From Sphingomonadales bacterium (GTDB taxonomy: Bacteria; Pseudomonadota; Alphaproteobacteria; Sphingomonadales; Sphingomonadaceae), in contig JANXSN010000017.1 of NCBI GenBank assembly GCA_025352685.1, positions 17,824 to 81,823 on the forward strand: a stretch of 64,000 nt of DNA. The letters run 5' to 3'. Within the stretch, counting starts at the first letter, position 1; every line of letters starts with the position of its first letter. Below, one piece after another: positions 32,355 to 40,576 of the stretch. Both the position numbers and the translations under genes were made by a program. The notes below the pieces were generated by a model, which searched no databases, was not told where the DNA came from, and saw only the letters and a program-made list of their open reading frames with translations.

Positions 32355-32678
32355 TTAGCGGCTGAAAACCGCGAAACGACCTGCAGAATTATAGGTCGTA
32401 GGGCATCGTACGCCACGCCGCTCGGCCAAACGGTCGAGTCTTTGACGGGTTCGGTCAGCCAGATAATTGACGCGGGCGCGTGCCGCATCGGTCTGCCTGA
32501 GTGCATGCCCGACCCGGTCCGGGCTTGTGCCGGCGACCACACCGCTTGCGCGAACAACCAGAAGAAGGCGCGACAGTGCCCCCGTGGTTTCCTCGATCGC
32601 CCCGATATCGCCAGCATCGAGCGCCGCGATCAGCGCTGTTTGGGCCGCGATCACGGCCTCGATGTCGATTTCTGTCAT
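32355..32678 (-). CDS. flgN: FlgN-like export chaperone
   Basis: 107 residues, mostly helical. Weak in sequence but with a C-terminal TTYNSAGRFA resembling the TYxxxG ending of FlgN proteins. FlgN keeps the hook-filament junction proteins FlgK and FlgL in export-ready form. It follows flgM by 4 bases, the usual arrangement, and flgKL are in the window. Identity is mainly by position and this tail. Confidence 0.7.
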   Translation of the reverse strand: MTEIDIEAVIAAQTALIAALDAGDIGAIEETTGALSRLLLVVRASGVVAGTSPDRVGHALRQTDAARARVNYLADRTRQRLDRLAERRGVRCPTTYNSAGRFAVFSR

Positions 32679-32682
32679 TGTC

Positions 32683-32976
32683 CTACGCTTTCGGCGCGAA
32701 GCTCACGATGGATTGGGCCAACGCATCGGCATCAATCTTGTAACTACCGTCTGCAATTGCTCGGCGGACCTGTGCAATTCTGGCATAATCGAGCGGTGGG
32801 CCCGCGTGCGCCAAGTCGGCAACCAGATCGAGGAGGCGTGGCAAGGTGACATTTGGGGCGACCTCCAGCGGCCTGACGACATCGACGGGGTGTTGCGCCT
32901 GACGACGGACGTCACGGCTGACAGCCGCATTGACGACGATTGAGGTGACCGGACCCGTACGGACAGGATCGATCAT
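32683..32976 (-). CDS. flgM: Anti-sigma28 factor FlgM
   Basis: 97 residues. The C-terminal half has the FlgM sigma-binding signature: ARIAQVRRAIADGSYKIDAD followed by ALAQSIVSF. The first half is Pro/Val-rich and probably disordered, which is usual. FlgM binds FliA until hook completion and is then exported. Forms a unit with flgN behind a sigma28-type promoter that overlaps the flgA stop codon. Confidence 0.93.
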   Translation of the reverse strand: MIDPVRTGPVTSIVVNAAVSRDVRRQAQHPVDVVRPLEVAPNVTLPRLLDLVADLAHAGPPLDYARIAQVRRAIADGSYKIDADALAQSIVSFAPKA

Positions 32977-33030
32977 GGCTCGGCTCCTTCGTTCTCACCT
33001 GACGGAAAATCGACAGGCTTTCACAAAGAG

Positions 33031-33057
33031 GTAACGGCAGGTCGTTCAGGTTGTTTA
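33031..33057 (-). promoter_or_regulatory. Sigma28-type promoter for flgMN
   Basis: On the minus strand, TAAA (33057-33054), 15 bases, GCCGTTAC (33038-33031). The consensus is TAAA-N15-GCCGATAA. The -35 TAAA coincides with the flgA stop codon. Confidence 0.7.
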
Positions 33058-33543
33058 ATCACCGATTGCAGCGGCGCCGGGACCGCGGACGCGGGCGGTC
33101 ACCGGAGCGGTACCTGTCGAGGTTTTGACACGCACGACGCCACCGACGCGGCCATCGTCTAGCGCTGTAGCGCCGGTCGTAATGTCAAATCCCGATCCCA
33201 GATAGGCAAGCTCGACCGCGTCGCCGCGACGAATAACGATCTCAGCCAGTTGCCCAGCGGTGCTTGCGTTCAGCGCGACCCTCAGGCGCCATCCTTTCGA
33301 CGCGCAGTAGGCCGCGATCGATCCCATCGCCGGCGGATCGAATGAGACGCCCTCGGGGCACGCAACCATGCGCAGGCGCCGATCGACGGGTTGGGCACGC
33401 TGGCCAGCATCCGCGGGCGTTCCGCCGAGATACACCGCGATCCGGGCATCAAGAGTATCCAGGTCTTCGAGCGCTGGCAGCGCGGCGCGAGCACCGCTGG
33501 AGCTGACCAGCAGCAGGGCGAGGATGATAAACTGACGCATCAT
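33055..33543 (-). CDS. flgA: Flagellar P-ring assembly protein FlgA
   Basis: Periplasmic chaperone of FlgI. 162 residues, with a signal peptide (MMRQFIILALLLVSSSGARA). The C-terminal SAF-type domain has VIRRGDAVELAYLGSGFDITTGATALDDGRVGG, a conserved FlgA region. Two ATGs stand side by side (33543 and 33540), with GGAG 5 and 8 bases upstream; the first is annotated. Shorter than the E. coli protein, as common in alphaproteobacteria. Divergent from flgB. Confidence 0.87.
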   Translation of the reverse strand: MMRQFIILALLLVSSSGARAALPALEDLDTLDARIAVYLGGTPADAGQRAQPVDRRLRMVACPEGVSFDPPAMGSIAAYCASKGWRLRVALNASTAGQLAEIVIRRGDAVELAYLGSGFDITTGATALDDGRVGGVVRVKTSTGTAPVTARVRGPGAAAIGD

Positions 33544-33573
33544 ATGGTCTCCAGCGTGTCTGGCTCCCCTTGA

Positions 33574-33588
33574 GCAATTCGCGTGCCA
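33574..33588 (-). promoter_or_regulatory. Sigma54-type promoter for flgA
   Basis: On the minus strand, TGGCAC (33588-33583), five bases, TTGC (33577-33574). It lies 31 bases upstream of the flgA start. Confidence 0.8.
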
Positions 33589-33686
33589 GCATTGCAAATA
33601 CGGCGATCGCACAGCGTTTCTGCAGCGGGTGTCGAATAACCGACACGGCAACTGAATTGCTCGGTCTGCGCCTGGTTTTCGGCGAT

Positions 33687-33701
33687 TGGCACGCTGTTTG
33701 C
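33687..33701 (+). promoter_or_regulatory. Sigma54-type promoter for the flgB operon
   Basis: On the plus strand, TGGCAC (33687-33692), GCTGT, TTGC (33698-33701). It sits 48 bases before the flgB start at 33750 and serves the long flgB-to-flgL operon. Confidence 0.85.
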
Positions 33702-33749
33702 TTCAGCTCTCGATGACGCGCTCATGGGGAGCGGTCGATGGAGGTTTGC

Positions 33750-34088
33750 ATGGCTGCTACCGACCTGTTCGGCATTCACGGCACCGCACTCGGACTGCGC
33801 GCTCAGCGCATGTCGATGCTGGCCTCGAACATCGCCAATGCATCGACGCCCAACTACAAGGCGCGCGACATGGATTTCAGCGATGCCCTGCATCGTGCCG
33901 AGTCTGGCCAGAACGTGAGCAGTGCAACGCGGTACCGCGTCCCGCTTCAGACTTCACTCGACGGCAACACGGTCGAACTTTCGACCGAACAAACGGCGTT
34001 TGCACAAAACGCTGTCGCCTATCGCACGACACTTTCGTTTCTCAATGGCCGCATCTCGACGTTGTCGCGTGCGCTGAAGGGCGAATAG
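33750..34088 (+). CDS. flgB: Flagellar basal-body rod protein FlgB
   Basis: Proximal rod subunit, exported through the flagellar gate. 112 residues from the ATG at 33750, with GGAGG 5 bases upstream (ATG at 33738 is not chosen). Has the SNIANASTPNYKARDMDF rod/hook N-terminal motif and a helical C-terminus. First gene of the flgBCDEFGHI-rod-flgKL operon. Confidence 0.94.
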   Translation: MAATDLFGIHGTALGLRAQRMSMLASNIANASTPNYKARDMDFSDALHRAESGQNVSSATRYRVPLQTSLDGNTVELSTEQTAFAQNAVAYRTTLSFLNGRISTLSRALKGE

Positions 34089-34090
34089 CG

Positions 34091-34507
34091 ATGGGACAGA
34101 TTGCCAATAAGCCGATGTCGATCTTCGATATCAGCGGACGCGCGATGGCAGCACAACTCGTTCGCCTCAACACGACGGCGTCGAATCTGGCAAACGCCGG
34201 TTCGGTCGCGGGAAGTGAAGCACAAGCCTTTCGGTCGTTAAAACCGGTTTTCCGTGCCGTTACCGGCGCCGATGGCCAGGCGACTGTCGTCGTCGACCGC
34301 ATTACGCAGTCGACGGCGAGCCCGACCAAGCGACACGACCCCAACCATCCGCTGGCTGATGCCAATGGCGATGTGTGGGAGGCCGCTGTCGACAGTGCAT
34401 CCGAGCTCGTCGAAATGATCGAGACCTCGCGCCAGTATCAGAACAACGTTCAGGTATTGCAGACCGCAAAGTCGCTCACTCTCGATACCTTGAGGATAGG
34501 CCAATGA
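34091..34507 (+). CDS. flgC: Flagellar basal-body rod protein FlgC
   Basis: 138 residues from the ATG at 34091, 2 bases after flgB. Contains LNTTASNLANAGSV, the rod N-terminal motif, AAVDSASELVEMIETSRQYQNNVQVL and KSLTLDTLRIGQ, the FlgC C-terminus. Forms the proximal rod with FlgB and FlgF. Its stop overlaps flgD by 4 bases. Confidence 0.94.
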   Translation: MGQIANKPMSIFDISGRAMAAQLVRLNTTASNLANAGSVAGSEAQAFRSLKPVFRAVTGADGQATVVVDRITQSTASPTKRHDPNHPLADANGDVWEAAVDSASELVEMIETSRQYQNNVQVLQTAKSLTLDTLRIGQ

Positions 34508-34806
34508 CATCGCTTCCTGCCGGCATCTCGTCGACCTCGACGATCGCTGCAACCAAGTCGCGCTCGCAGTCCGAGCTCGGCACGACGGATTTCCTGCGCC
34601 TTATGACCGAACAGCTCAAGCAGCAGGATCCGTTCGCGCCCACCGACAACACCCAGATGGTCGCGCAGATGGCCCAGATGTCGTCATCATCGGGCATCGC
34701 CGAAATGAACACTTCGCTCAAAGGCATCGCCGCACAGATCTCTGCCCAAACCACGCTGTTGCAGACGCTGACCAAGCCGAACGCGACCACGCCGCCCGCC
34801 GTTTGA
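34504..34806 (+). CDS. flgD: Flagellar hook-capping protein FlgD, short form
   Basis: Scaffold at the tip of the growing hook. The product has 100 residues, with the FlgD core LGTTDFLRLMTEQLKQQDPFAPTDNTQMVAQM and a variable helical tail. The C-terminal Ig/tudor-like half of enteric FlgD (about 120 residues) is absent. The stop codon at 34806 is in-frame and the flgE ribosome-binding site follows directly, so this is not a frameshift. Overlaps flgC by ATGA. Confidence 0.9.
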   Translation: MTSLPAGISSTSTIAATKSRSQSELGTTDFLRLMTEQLKQQDPFAPTDNTQMVAQMAQMSSSSGIAEMNTSLKGIAAQISAQTTLLQTLTKPNATTPPAV

Positions 34807-34837
34807 ATTTTACACCGACTTCCAAGGGAGACGCTCG

Positions 34838-35665
34838 ATGTCCTTTTATACTTCGCTTTCGGGTCTCAAGGCGGCTCAGCTCGACTTGTCTGCCATTTCG
34901 AACAATATCGCCAACGTGGGTTCGATAGGGTTCAAAAAGAGCCGTGCCGAATTCGGCGACTTATTTTCAAGCGCGCCAACGCAGACGACAAAAATGATCG
35001 CAGGTCAGGGTACGCACCTGAACGGTTTGACGCAGCAGTTCTCGCAAGGGACGCTTGAAGGGACAGACAAGACGCTTGACCTCGGCATTTCGGGGGAAGG
35101 CTTTTTTGTCGTCGAAGGGGCCGCACCCCGCAAGGGCATTACCTACACGCGCGACGGTGCGTTTGCCGTTGATGCCAACAACAATGTCGTTGACACGACG
35201 GGATCAAAACTCAAGCTTCTGCCTGTCGATGCGAATGGCACCGTAACGTCGACCGCTTTTGCCGACATGACGAATTTCGTCCTGCCGACGAGCTCGCCGA
35301 CCAATGCGTCGGCGGCCCTATCCAACGTGTCGATCAGCCTCGACGGTCTCGTCGTCGCCACATTTTCCGATGGGTCCAATCAAAAGCTCGGTAAAGTCGC
35401 CATGGCAAGCTTCACCGCAATCGAAGGACTTCGGCCCGTGGGCGACGCCCACTGGCAGTCAACCGGCGACAGTGGTGCGCCCAACGTCGGCGGCGCGGGC
35501 ACGGGTTCGCTCGGGTCGGTCCGCTCGGGCGCGCTCGAACGCGCCAACGTCGATGTCACCGAAGAACTTGTTGCGCTGATCTCGGCGCAGCGTAATTTCC
35601 AGGCGAATGCGAAGGCGATCGAAACCGCCGGAAACATGACCCAGGCGATCTTCAGCATCCGTTGA
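34838..35665 (+). CDS. flgE: Flagellar hook protein FlgE, short form
   Basis: Hook subunit of 275 residues. The N-terminal D0 region SFYTSLSGLKAAQLDLSAISN followed by NIANVGSIGFKKSRAEFGDLF and the C-terminal VRSGALERANVDVTEELVALI with QRNFQANAKAIETA are canonical FlgE. The middle D1/D2 part is small compared with enteric hook proteins (about 400 residues). RBS AAGGGAG lies in the 31-base gap after flgD. Confidence 0.93.
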   Translation: MSFYTSLSGLKAAQLDLSAISNNIANVGSIGFKKSRAEFGDLFSSAPTQTTKMIAGQGTHLNGLTQQFSQGTLEGTDKTLDLGISGEGFFVVEGAAPRKGITYTRDGAFAVDANNNVVDTTGSKLKLLPVDANGTVTSTAFADMTNFVLPTSSPTNASAALSNVSISLDGLVVATFSDGSNQKLGKVAMASFTAIEGLRPVGDAHWQSTGDSGAPNVGGAGTGSLGSVRSGALERANVDVTEELVALISAQRNFQANAKAIETAGNMTQAIFSIR

Positions 35666-35676
35666 GCTGATCCGGC

Positions 35677-36420
35677 ATGGACCACCTCATCTACACAAGT
35701 CTGTCGGCCATGCGGTCCAGCTTGGCCCGCCAAACCGCGACGGCGAACAATATCGCCAACGCGCAGACGCCAGGCTTTCGCGCCGACATGGCCGAGGTGC
35801 AGGCCTTATGGTTGCGCGGCGGCGCGGCGGAGTCGCGCGCTCCGGCGTCCGAGGAGGTGCTTGCCGCGAACATGACACCGGGCACCGTGGCTGCCACCGG
35901 CCGGCCGCTCGACGTCGCAGCCGAAGGCGAGACGATGTTCGTCGTCCAGTCGGAGGAAGGTGAGGAAGCCTACACACGGCGAGGCGACTTCCAGCTAAGT
36001 TCGAGCGGCCTGCTGACGACCGGCGACGGACGCCCGGTGATCGGCTCGGGAGGTCCGATCACCTTGCCACCGGCCGACAGCATTTCGATTGATGCCCAGG
36101 GGCGGATCAGCATTGTTCCCGCTGGGGGCGACGCATCGCAGCCTCAGGAAGTCGATCATCTCAAGCTGGTCAGTCCCAAAGGGACCGACACGGTGAAGGG
36201 ACTCGACAATCTGTTTCACGTCCGCGGCGGCGGCGTCCTGCCCGACGACCCTAACGCTCGTGTGAAATGTGGTCACCTCGAAGGCTCGAACGTCAGCACG
36301 ACCCAGGCACTCGTCGACATGATCGAAGCAAGCCGGTCGTGGGACACCCAGTTGAAGCTCATCGCCGACGCTCGCGAAAACGATACCGCGACAGCAGAGC
36401 TGATGCGGCTACCCGAATGA
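35677..36420 (+). CDS. flgF: Flagellar basal-body rod protein FlgF
   Basis: Proximal rod subunit of 247 residues. N-terminal LIYTSLSAMRSSLARQTATAN with NIANAQTPGFRADMAE, the middle FVVQSEEGEEAYTRRGDFQLS, and the C-terminal LEGSNVSTTQALVDMIEASRS tail. Starts 11 bases after flgE. The YTRRGDF motif is shared with FlgG, but the short MDHL start and position define FlgF. Confidence 0.92.
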   Translation: MDHLIYTSLSAMRSSLARQTATANNIANAQTPGFRADMAEVQALWLRGGAAESRAPASEEVLAANMTPGTVAATGRPLDVAAEGETMFVVQSEEGEEAYTRRGDFQLSSSGLLTTGDGRPVIGSGGPITLPPADSISIDAQGRISIVPAGGDASQPQEVDHLKLVSPKGTDTVKGLDNLFHVRGGGVLPDDPNARVKCGHLEGSNVSTTQALVDMIEASRSWDTQLKLIADARENDTATAELMRLPE

Positions 36421-36445
36421 TTTTGCTGAATAAAGGAGACCGACA

Positions 36446-37234
36446 ATGAGCAATGCTGCCCTCCACGTCGCACGGACCGGCCTCGACGCGCAGAATATGA
36501 GGATGCAGGTCATCGCCAATAATTTGGCGAACGTTAATACGACCGGGTTCAAGCGCGATCGGGCTAATTTCTCGACTCTTGCGTATCAGCTGGTGACGCA
36601 ACCCGGCGCGGCATCGTCAGCCGATAACAAATATGCAGTTGGCCTCAACCTGGGGACCGGCGTTTCGATTGCGGGCACCGAACGTATCGACACGCAGGGG
36701 ACGCTGAACACCACCGGCAACACGCTCGACATGGCGATTCAAGGCGACGGTTATTTTCAGGTGCTGACGCCCGACGGTCGTACCGGCTATACCCGCGCCG
36801 GTAATTTCAGCCTTTCGGCTGAAGGCAAGATCGTCACAGGCGACGGTATGCCCCTGCAGCCGGCAGTGCAGATACCGAACAACACGACGTCGATCACGAT
36901 AGGCGCCGACGGGACGATATCGGCCACCGTCGACGGCCAGACCGCGCCAACCCAAGTTGGCAAGATTGAGACGGCCCGCTTCGTTAACGGCGCAGGACTT
37001 CAATCGATAGGCAATAATCTGCTGGTTGAAACCGCCGCATCGGGCACGCCGCAAGTCGGCGCGCCCGGAACCGAGGGCCGAGGTTCGGTCAAATCCGGTG
37101 CGCTCGAAGCATCGAACGTGAACGTCGTTGAAGAACTCGTCGATATGATCGAGACCCAGCGTGCTTACGAAGTCAACTCGAAGATGATCCAAGCAACTGA
37201 CGAAATGCAGCGCAATGCCAATCAGCAGCTCTAG
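36446..37234 (+). CDS. flgG: Flagellar distal rod protein FlgG
   Basis: 262 residues. The N-terminus ALHVARTGLDAQNMRMQVIA with NNLANVNTTGFKRDRANF, AIQGDGYFQVLTPDGRTGYTR and the C-terminal SNVNVVEELVDMIETQRAYE are characteristic. RBS AAAGGAG precedes the ATG at 36446. The 3' end overlaps the flgH start by 20 bases in another frame. Confidence 0.95.
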   Translation: MSNAALHVARTGLDAQNMRMQVIANNLANVNTTGFKRDRANFSTLAYQLVTQPGAASSADNKYAVGLNLGTGVSIAGTERIDTQGTLNTTGNTLDMAIQGDGYFQVLTPDGRTGYTRAGNFSLSAEGKIVTGDGMPLQPAVQIPNNTTSITIGADGTISATVDGQTAPTQVGKIETARFVNGAGLQSIGNNLLVETAASGTPQVGAPGTEGRGSVKSGALEASNVNVVEELVDMIETQRAYEVNSKMIQATDEMQRNANQQL

Positions 37235-37874
37235 GCGCGCGGTTCTGATCGGGCTTTTGCTCGCGAGCCCTGCGCTGGCGAAAAAAGGAGTACCGGTCGA
37301 GGACTTTACCCCGCCCTTCCCCGTCGAAGTCCCCGTGCCCGCAACGCCAGGCGCCATCTTTAGCGCCGGCTATTCGGCGCTGACATCGGGCGCACGGGCA
37401 AGCCAGGTCGGCGACATCCTGACCGTCGTCCTTGTCGAACGCATGCAGGCCACCAAGTCGAATTCGGCCAAGACCGGGCGAAACGGCAGTCTCGGCCTGA
37501 CCCCACCGACGACCGGCCCCCTCGCGCTGTTCAGCAGCAGCGATGTCAGCATGGGCGGAACATCGGCGTTCACGGGAAAAGGCGAAGCGGAACAATCCAA
37601 TGCGCTCAGCGGAGAGCTCAGCGTGACGGTGGTGGCCGTTCGATCGAACGGTACGATGCTGGTTCGCGGCGAAAAGGCCCTGACACTCAACCGCGGCGAC
37701 GAGCACGTCCAGCTTTCGGGCATTGTTCGCGCCTCCGATATAGGTCCCGACAACCGAATCGCTTCAACGCGCCTCGCCGATGCGCGGATTTCCTATACCG
37801 GCAAGGGCGAGATCGCCCGAGCGAGCCGGCAAGGTTGGCTGCAGCGGTTTTTCTCCATGGTGAGTCCCTTCTGA
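37215..37874 (+). CDS. flgH: Flagellar L-ring protein FlgH, no lipobox
   Basis: Outer-membrane L-ring protein, 219 residues. The C-terminal half is canonical (GEKALTLNRGDEHVQLSGIVR, DNRIASTRLADARISYTGKGE). The N-terminus has a signal-like hydrophobic segment (RAVLIGLLLASPALAKKG) but lacks the lipidation Cys that FlgH normally carries at this point. It would be processed by signal peptidase I instead. The start codon overlaps flgG by 20 bases; the stop shares a base with the flgI start (TGATG). Confidence 0.9.
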   Translation: MPISSSRRAVLIGLLLASPALAKKGVPVEDFTPPFPVEVPVPATPGAIFSAGYSALTSGARASQVGDILTVVLVERMQATKSNSAKTGRNGSLGLTPPTTGPLALFSSSDVSMGGTSAFTGKGEAEQSNALSGELSVTVVAVRSNGTMLVRGEKALTLNRGDEHVQLSGIVRASDIGPDNRIASTRLADARISYTGKGEIARASRQGWLQRFFSMVSPF

Positions 37875-38968
37875 TGCGCAAACTGGTTCTCTTCCTGGCG
37901 CTCGTAGCACCGGTGTTCGCCCAGCCCGCATCGGCCGAACGCATCAAGGATATGGGCGCGTTCGAGGGGCTGCGTGTCAACCAGCTGACCGGATATGGCA
38001 TCGTTGTGGGTCTCAGTGGGACCGGTGACGACAGCCTCGACTATTCGACCCTCGCCATGAAGGGCGCCGTCTCGCGTTTTGGTCTGACCCTCCCCGAAGG
38101 GGTCAATCCGTCGTTGAAAAATGTCGCGGCCGTGATGCTGACTGCAGAGCTCCCCGCATTCGCCAAGCCCGGGCAAAAACTCGACGTGACCGTATCAGCC
38201 ATGGGCAAATCGAAATCATTGCGCGGCGGCACGCTTGTCATGGCGCCCCTGTATGGCGCCAACGGGCAGATATACGCCATGGCGCAGGGCAATCTGGTCG
38301 TTGGCGGTCTGGGTGTCGATGCCGCAGACGGATCGAAGGTGTCGGTCAACATTCCGTCGGCGGGTCGCATCGGCGGCGGTGCAACGGTCGAACGTGCTGT
38401 CGATACCGGCTTCACGTTAGGAACCCAGCTCACGTTCAACCTTTCGACTCCCGACCTTACGAACGCGCGTATCGTCGCGGCTGCGATCAATTCGTCGCTG
38501 GGCGCGCCGCTCGCGCGTGCCATTGACGGGGTCTCGATCGTGATCGCGGCCCCCGTCGGCGCCGAGGCGCGGACCGGCTTGATGAGCCACATCGAGAATA
38601 TCGACGTCAACCCGACCGCACCGCCCGCCCGCGTCATCATCAATGCGCGGACGGGCACGGTCGTCATCAACGGCATGGTCCGCATCCTTCCCGCGGCTGT
38701 GACGCATGGCAAGCTGGTCGTCCGCATCGACGAAAAACCGAGGGTTGTTCAGCCCCACCCACTTAGCCTGGGCCAGACCGCCATCCAGCCGTCGAGCCAG
38801 ATTTCGGTTGAAGAAAGCGCAAGTCCTGCCTTCATCATGCGCGGCGCTTCGCTTTCCGACATCGTTGCCGCAATCAACCGGATCGGAGCCGCACCGGGCG
38901 ACCTCGTCGCTATTCTCGAGGCGCTGAAACAAGCGGGCGCTCTCCAAGGCGAACTGGTGGTAATATGA
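37874..38968 (+). CDS. flgI: Flagellar P-ring protein FlgI
   Basis: Periplasmic P-ring subunit, 364 residues from the ATG at 37874. Signal peptide MRKLVLFLALVAPVFAQPASA. Motifs include FEGLRVNQLTGYGIVVGLSGTG and, at the C-terminus, GASLSDIVAAINRIGAAPGDLVAILEAL. A longer frame from 37835 overlaps flgH and is rejected. FlgA acts on this protein. Overlaps the rod-binding gene by ATGA. Confidence 0.94.
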   Translation: MRKLVLFLALVAPVFAQPASAERIKDMGAFEGLRVNQLTGYGIVVGLSGTGDDSLDYSTLAMKGAVSRFGLTLPEGVNPSLKNVAAVMLTAELPAFAKPGQKLDVTVSAMGKSKSLRGGTLVMAPLYGANGQIYAMAQGNLVVGGLGVDAADGSKVSVNIPSAGRIGGGATVERAVDTGFTLGTQLTFNLSTPDLTNARIVAAAINSSLGAPLARAIDGVSIVIAAPVGAEARTGLMSHIENIDVNPTAPPARVIINARTGTVVINGMVRILPAAVTHGKLVVRIDEKPRVVQPHPLSLGQTAIQPSSQISVEESASPAFIMRGASLSDIVAAINRIGAAPGDLVAILEALKQAGALQGELVVI

Positions 38969-39231
38969 TCGTCACGTCGACCCCTGCGGCGGCGGCCACG
39001 CCTGTCGCGAAGCCCGAGCTGAAGGCGGCTGCGCAACGCTTCGAAGCCGTGTTTTTACGCGAAATGATCGCAACGATGCGCAAGGCAAAGCTTGCCGACG
39101 ATATTGTCGGGTCAAGTGCGACCGACAGCTTCCGCGAAATGGCGGACGCGCGTACAGCAGATGCGCTGGCAAAGCAGGGCGCGTTCGGTATTGCCGGGCT
39201 TGTCGAACGTCAGCTGGACGCCAAGAAATGA
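38965..39231 (+). CDS. Rod-binding protein (FlgJ N-terminal domain only)
   Basis: 88 residues corresponding to the rod-binding half of FlgJ: AAAQRFEAVFLREMIATMRKA with SFREMADARTADALAKQGAFGI. No muramidase domain follows. The cell-wall-cutting activity is apparently supplied by the separate SLT gene at 31512-32306. Overlaps flgI and flgK by 4 bases each. Could be called flgJ in its short sense. Confidence 0.88.
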   Translation: MIVTSTPAAAATPVAKPELKAAAQRFEAVFLREMIATMRKAKLADDIVGSSATDSFREMADARTADALAKQGAFGIAGLVERQLDAKK

Positions 39232-40562
39232 GCGATTTGCTCAGCCTTGGTGCTGCAGGAGTTAGCAGCTACTCGCGCGCGTTGCAGACCATTGGCGACA
39301 ACATCGCCAATGCGCAGACGCCAGGCTACGCGCGACGCACAACGGTACTTAGCGAGCAGACGAGTACTGGCAGTTCCGTCCTCTATCGCGATCAGGCTTC
39401 GGCCAATGGCGTTCTAGTCGAAGGCGTAAGCCGCGCTGTCGATCCCTGGCTGATCGAGGACGCCCGCGCTTCCTCCAGTGACGCCTCACGCTCAGGTGCG
39501 CGGCTAAGTGGGCTCTCCGCTGCTGAATCGGCACTTGCCGACGGGGGTGCCGGCGTCGGTGCGTCGATGACCGCTGTGTTCAATCGCGCAGATGAACTTG
39601 CCGCCGACCCGGCCAATACGACGCGGCGGGGCGCCTTCCTCCAGTCGGTCGATGATGTCGCCTCGACGTTTCGTCGTACCGCTGACGGTCTGTCGCGGGC
39701 CGCTGACAGCGTCACGGGTGGTGCTGGTGCGACGGTCAGTCGGCTCAACACTGACATCGCAGCACTCGCCAAGGTCAACGATGGTCTCCACCGTGCGCGC
39801 GCCGGTTCGACAAATGAGGCAAGCCTGCTCGACGAACGCGACCGGCTAGTCGATTCTATTGCTACCGCGTTGCCCGTCAAGGTCGCCTATGATCCCAGCG
39901 GAGCGGCGACGCTTACGCTTGCAAGCGGCACGCTGTTGTCGGGCACGGACCAAGCGACACTCTCGCTAGCGACCGCTGCCGACGGTCGACTGTCGCTTTC
40001 GGCGACGTCGAGTACCGGCAGTTTTGCCGTTGCCCCGGTCAGCGGCGCCCTGTCGGGCCACATTGATGCGGCCGACCATATCGCCACCCAGCGAACCAGC
40101 CTTGACACATTAGCGACGCGTTTTGCCGCCACCATCAACGCCCAACATGCCGCAGGTCGCGATGCAGCGGGTAACCCCGGCGTTGCCTTGTTCACCGTCG
40201 CAGCCGGTGCATCCGATATTGCCGCGGTTCCTCTGACGGTCGCCGATGTCGCGGCCGCCGATGCCACCACCGGCAACGGCAACGCGCTCTCGTTTGGCAA
40301 CTTGCGCGGGAGCAATGGCGCCGAGGCCGGCTGGGCAGCGCTTGTCGCCCAGCAGAGCCAGACGGTCGCGAGCGCCCGCGCACAGGACAGCGTCGCCAGC
40401 ACGCGGCGCGACGGCGCGGCCACTGCGCGCAATAATCTCAGCGGCGTCAACCTCGACACCGAAGCTGCTGATCTGGTTCGCTATCAGCAAGCCTATCAAG
40501 CATCCGCGCGCGTCCTCCAGGTCGCACGTGAGACGATGCAAACAATCCTCAGTTCGATCTGA
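39228..40562 (+). CDS. flgK: Hook-filament junction protein FlgK (HAP1)
   Basis: 444 residues. N-terminal LSLGAAGVSSYSRALQTIGDN followed by IANAQTPGYARRTTVLSEQ, and C-terminal NLSGVNLDTEAADLVRYQQA followed by YQASARVLQVARETMQTIL are the FlgK hallmarks. The middle is Ala/Asp/Thr-rich. Overlaps the rod-binding gene by ATGA. FlgN is the predicted chaperone. Confidence 0.94.
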   Translation: MSDLLSLGAAGVSSYSRALQTIGDNIANAQTPGYARRTTVLSEQTSTGSSVLYRDQASANGVLVEGVSRAVDPWLIEDARASSSDASRSGARLSGLSAAESALADGGAGVGASMTAVFNRADELAADPANTTRRGAFLQSVDDVASTFRRTADGLSRAADSVTGGAGATVSRLNTDIAALAKVNDGLHRARAGSTNEASLLDERDRLVDSIATALPVKVAYDPSGAATLTLASGTLLSGTDQATLSLATAADGRLSLSATSSTGSFAVAPVSGALSGHIDAADHIATQRTSLDTLATRFAATINAQHAAGRDAAGNPGVALFTVAAGASDIAAVPLTVADVAAADATTGNGNALSFGNLRGSNGAEAGWAALVAQQSQTVASARAQDSVASTRRDGAATARNNLSGVNLDTEAADLVRYQQAYQASARVLQVARETMQTILSSI

Positions 40563-40576
40563 AAGCGAAGGGTGAG

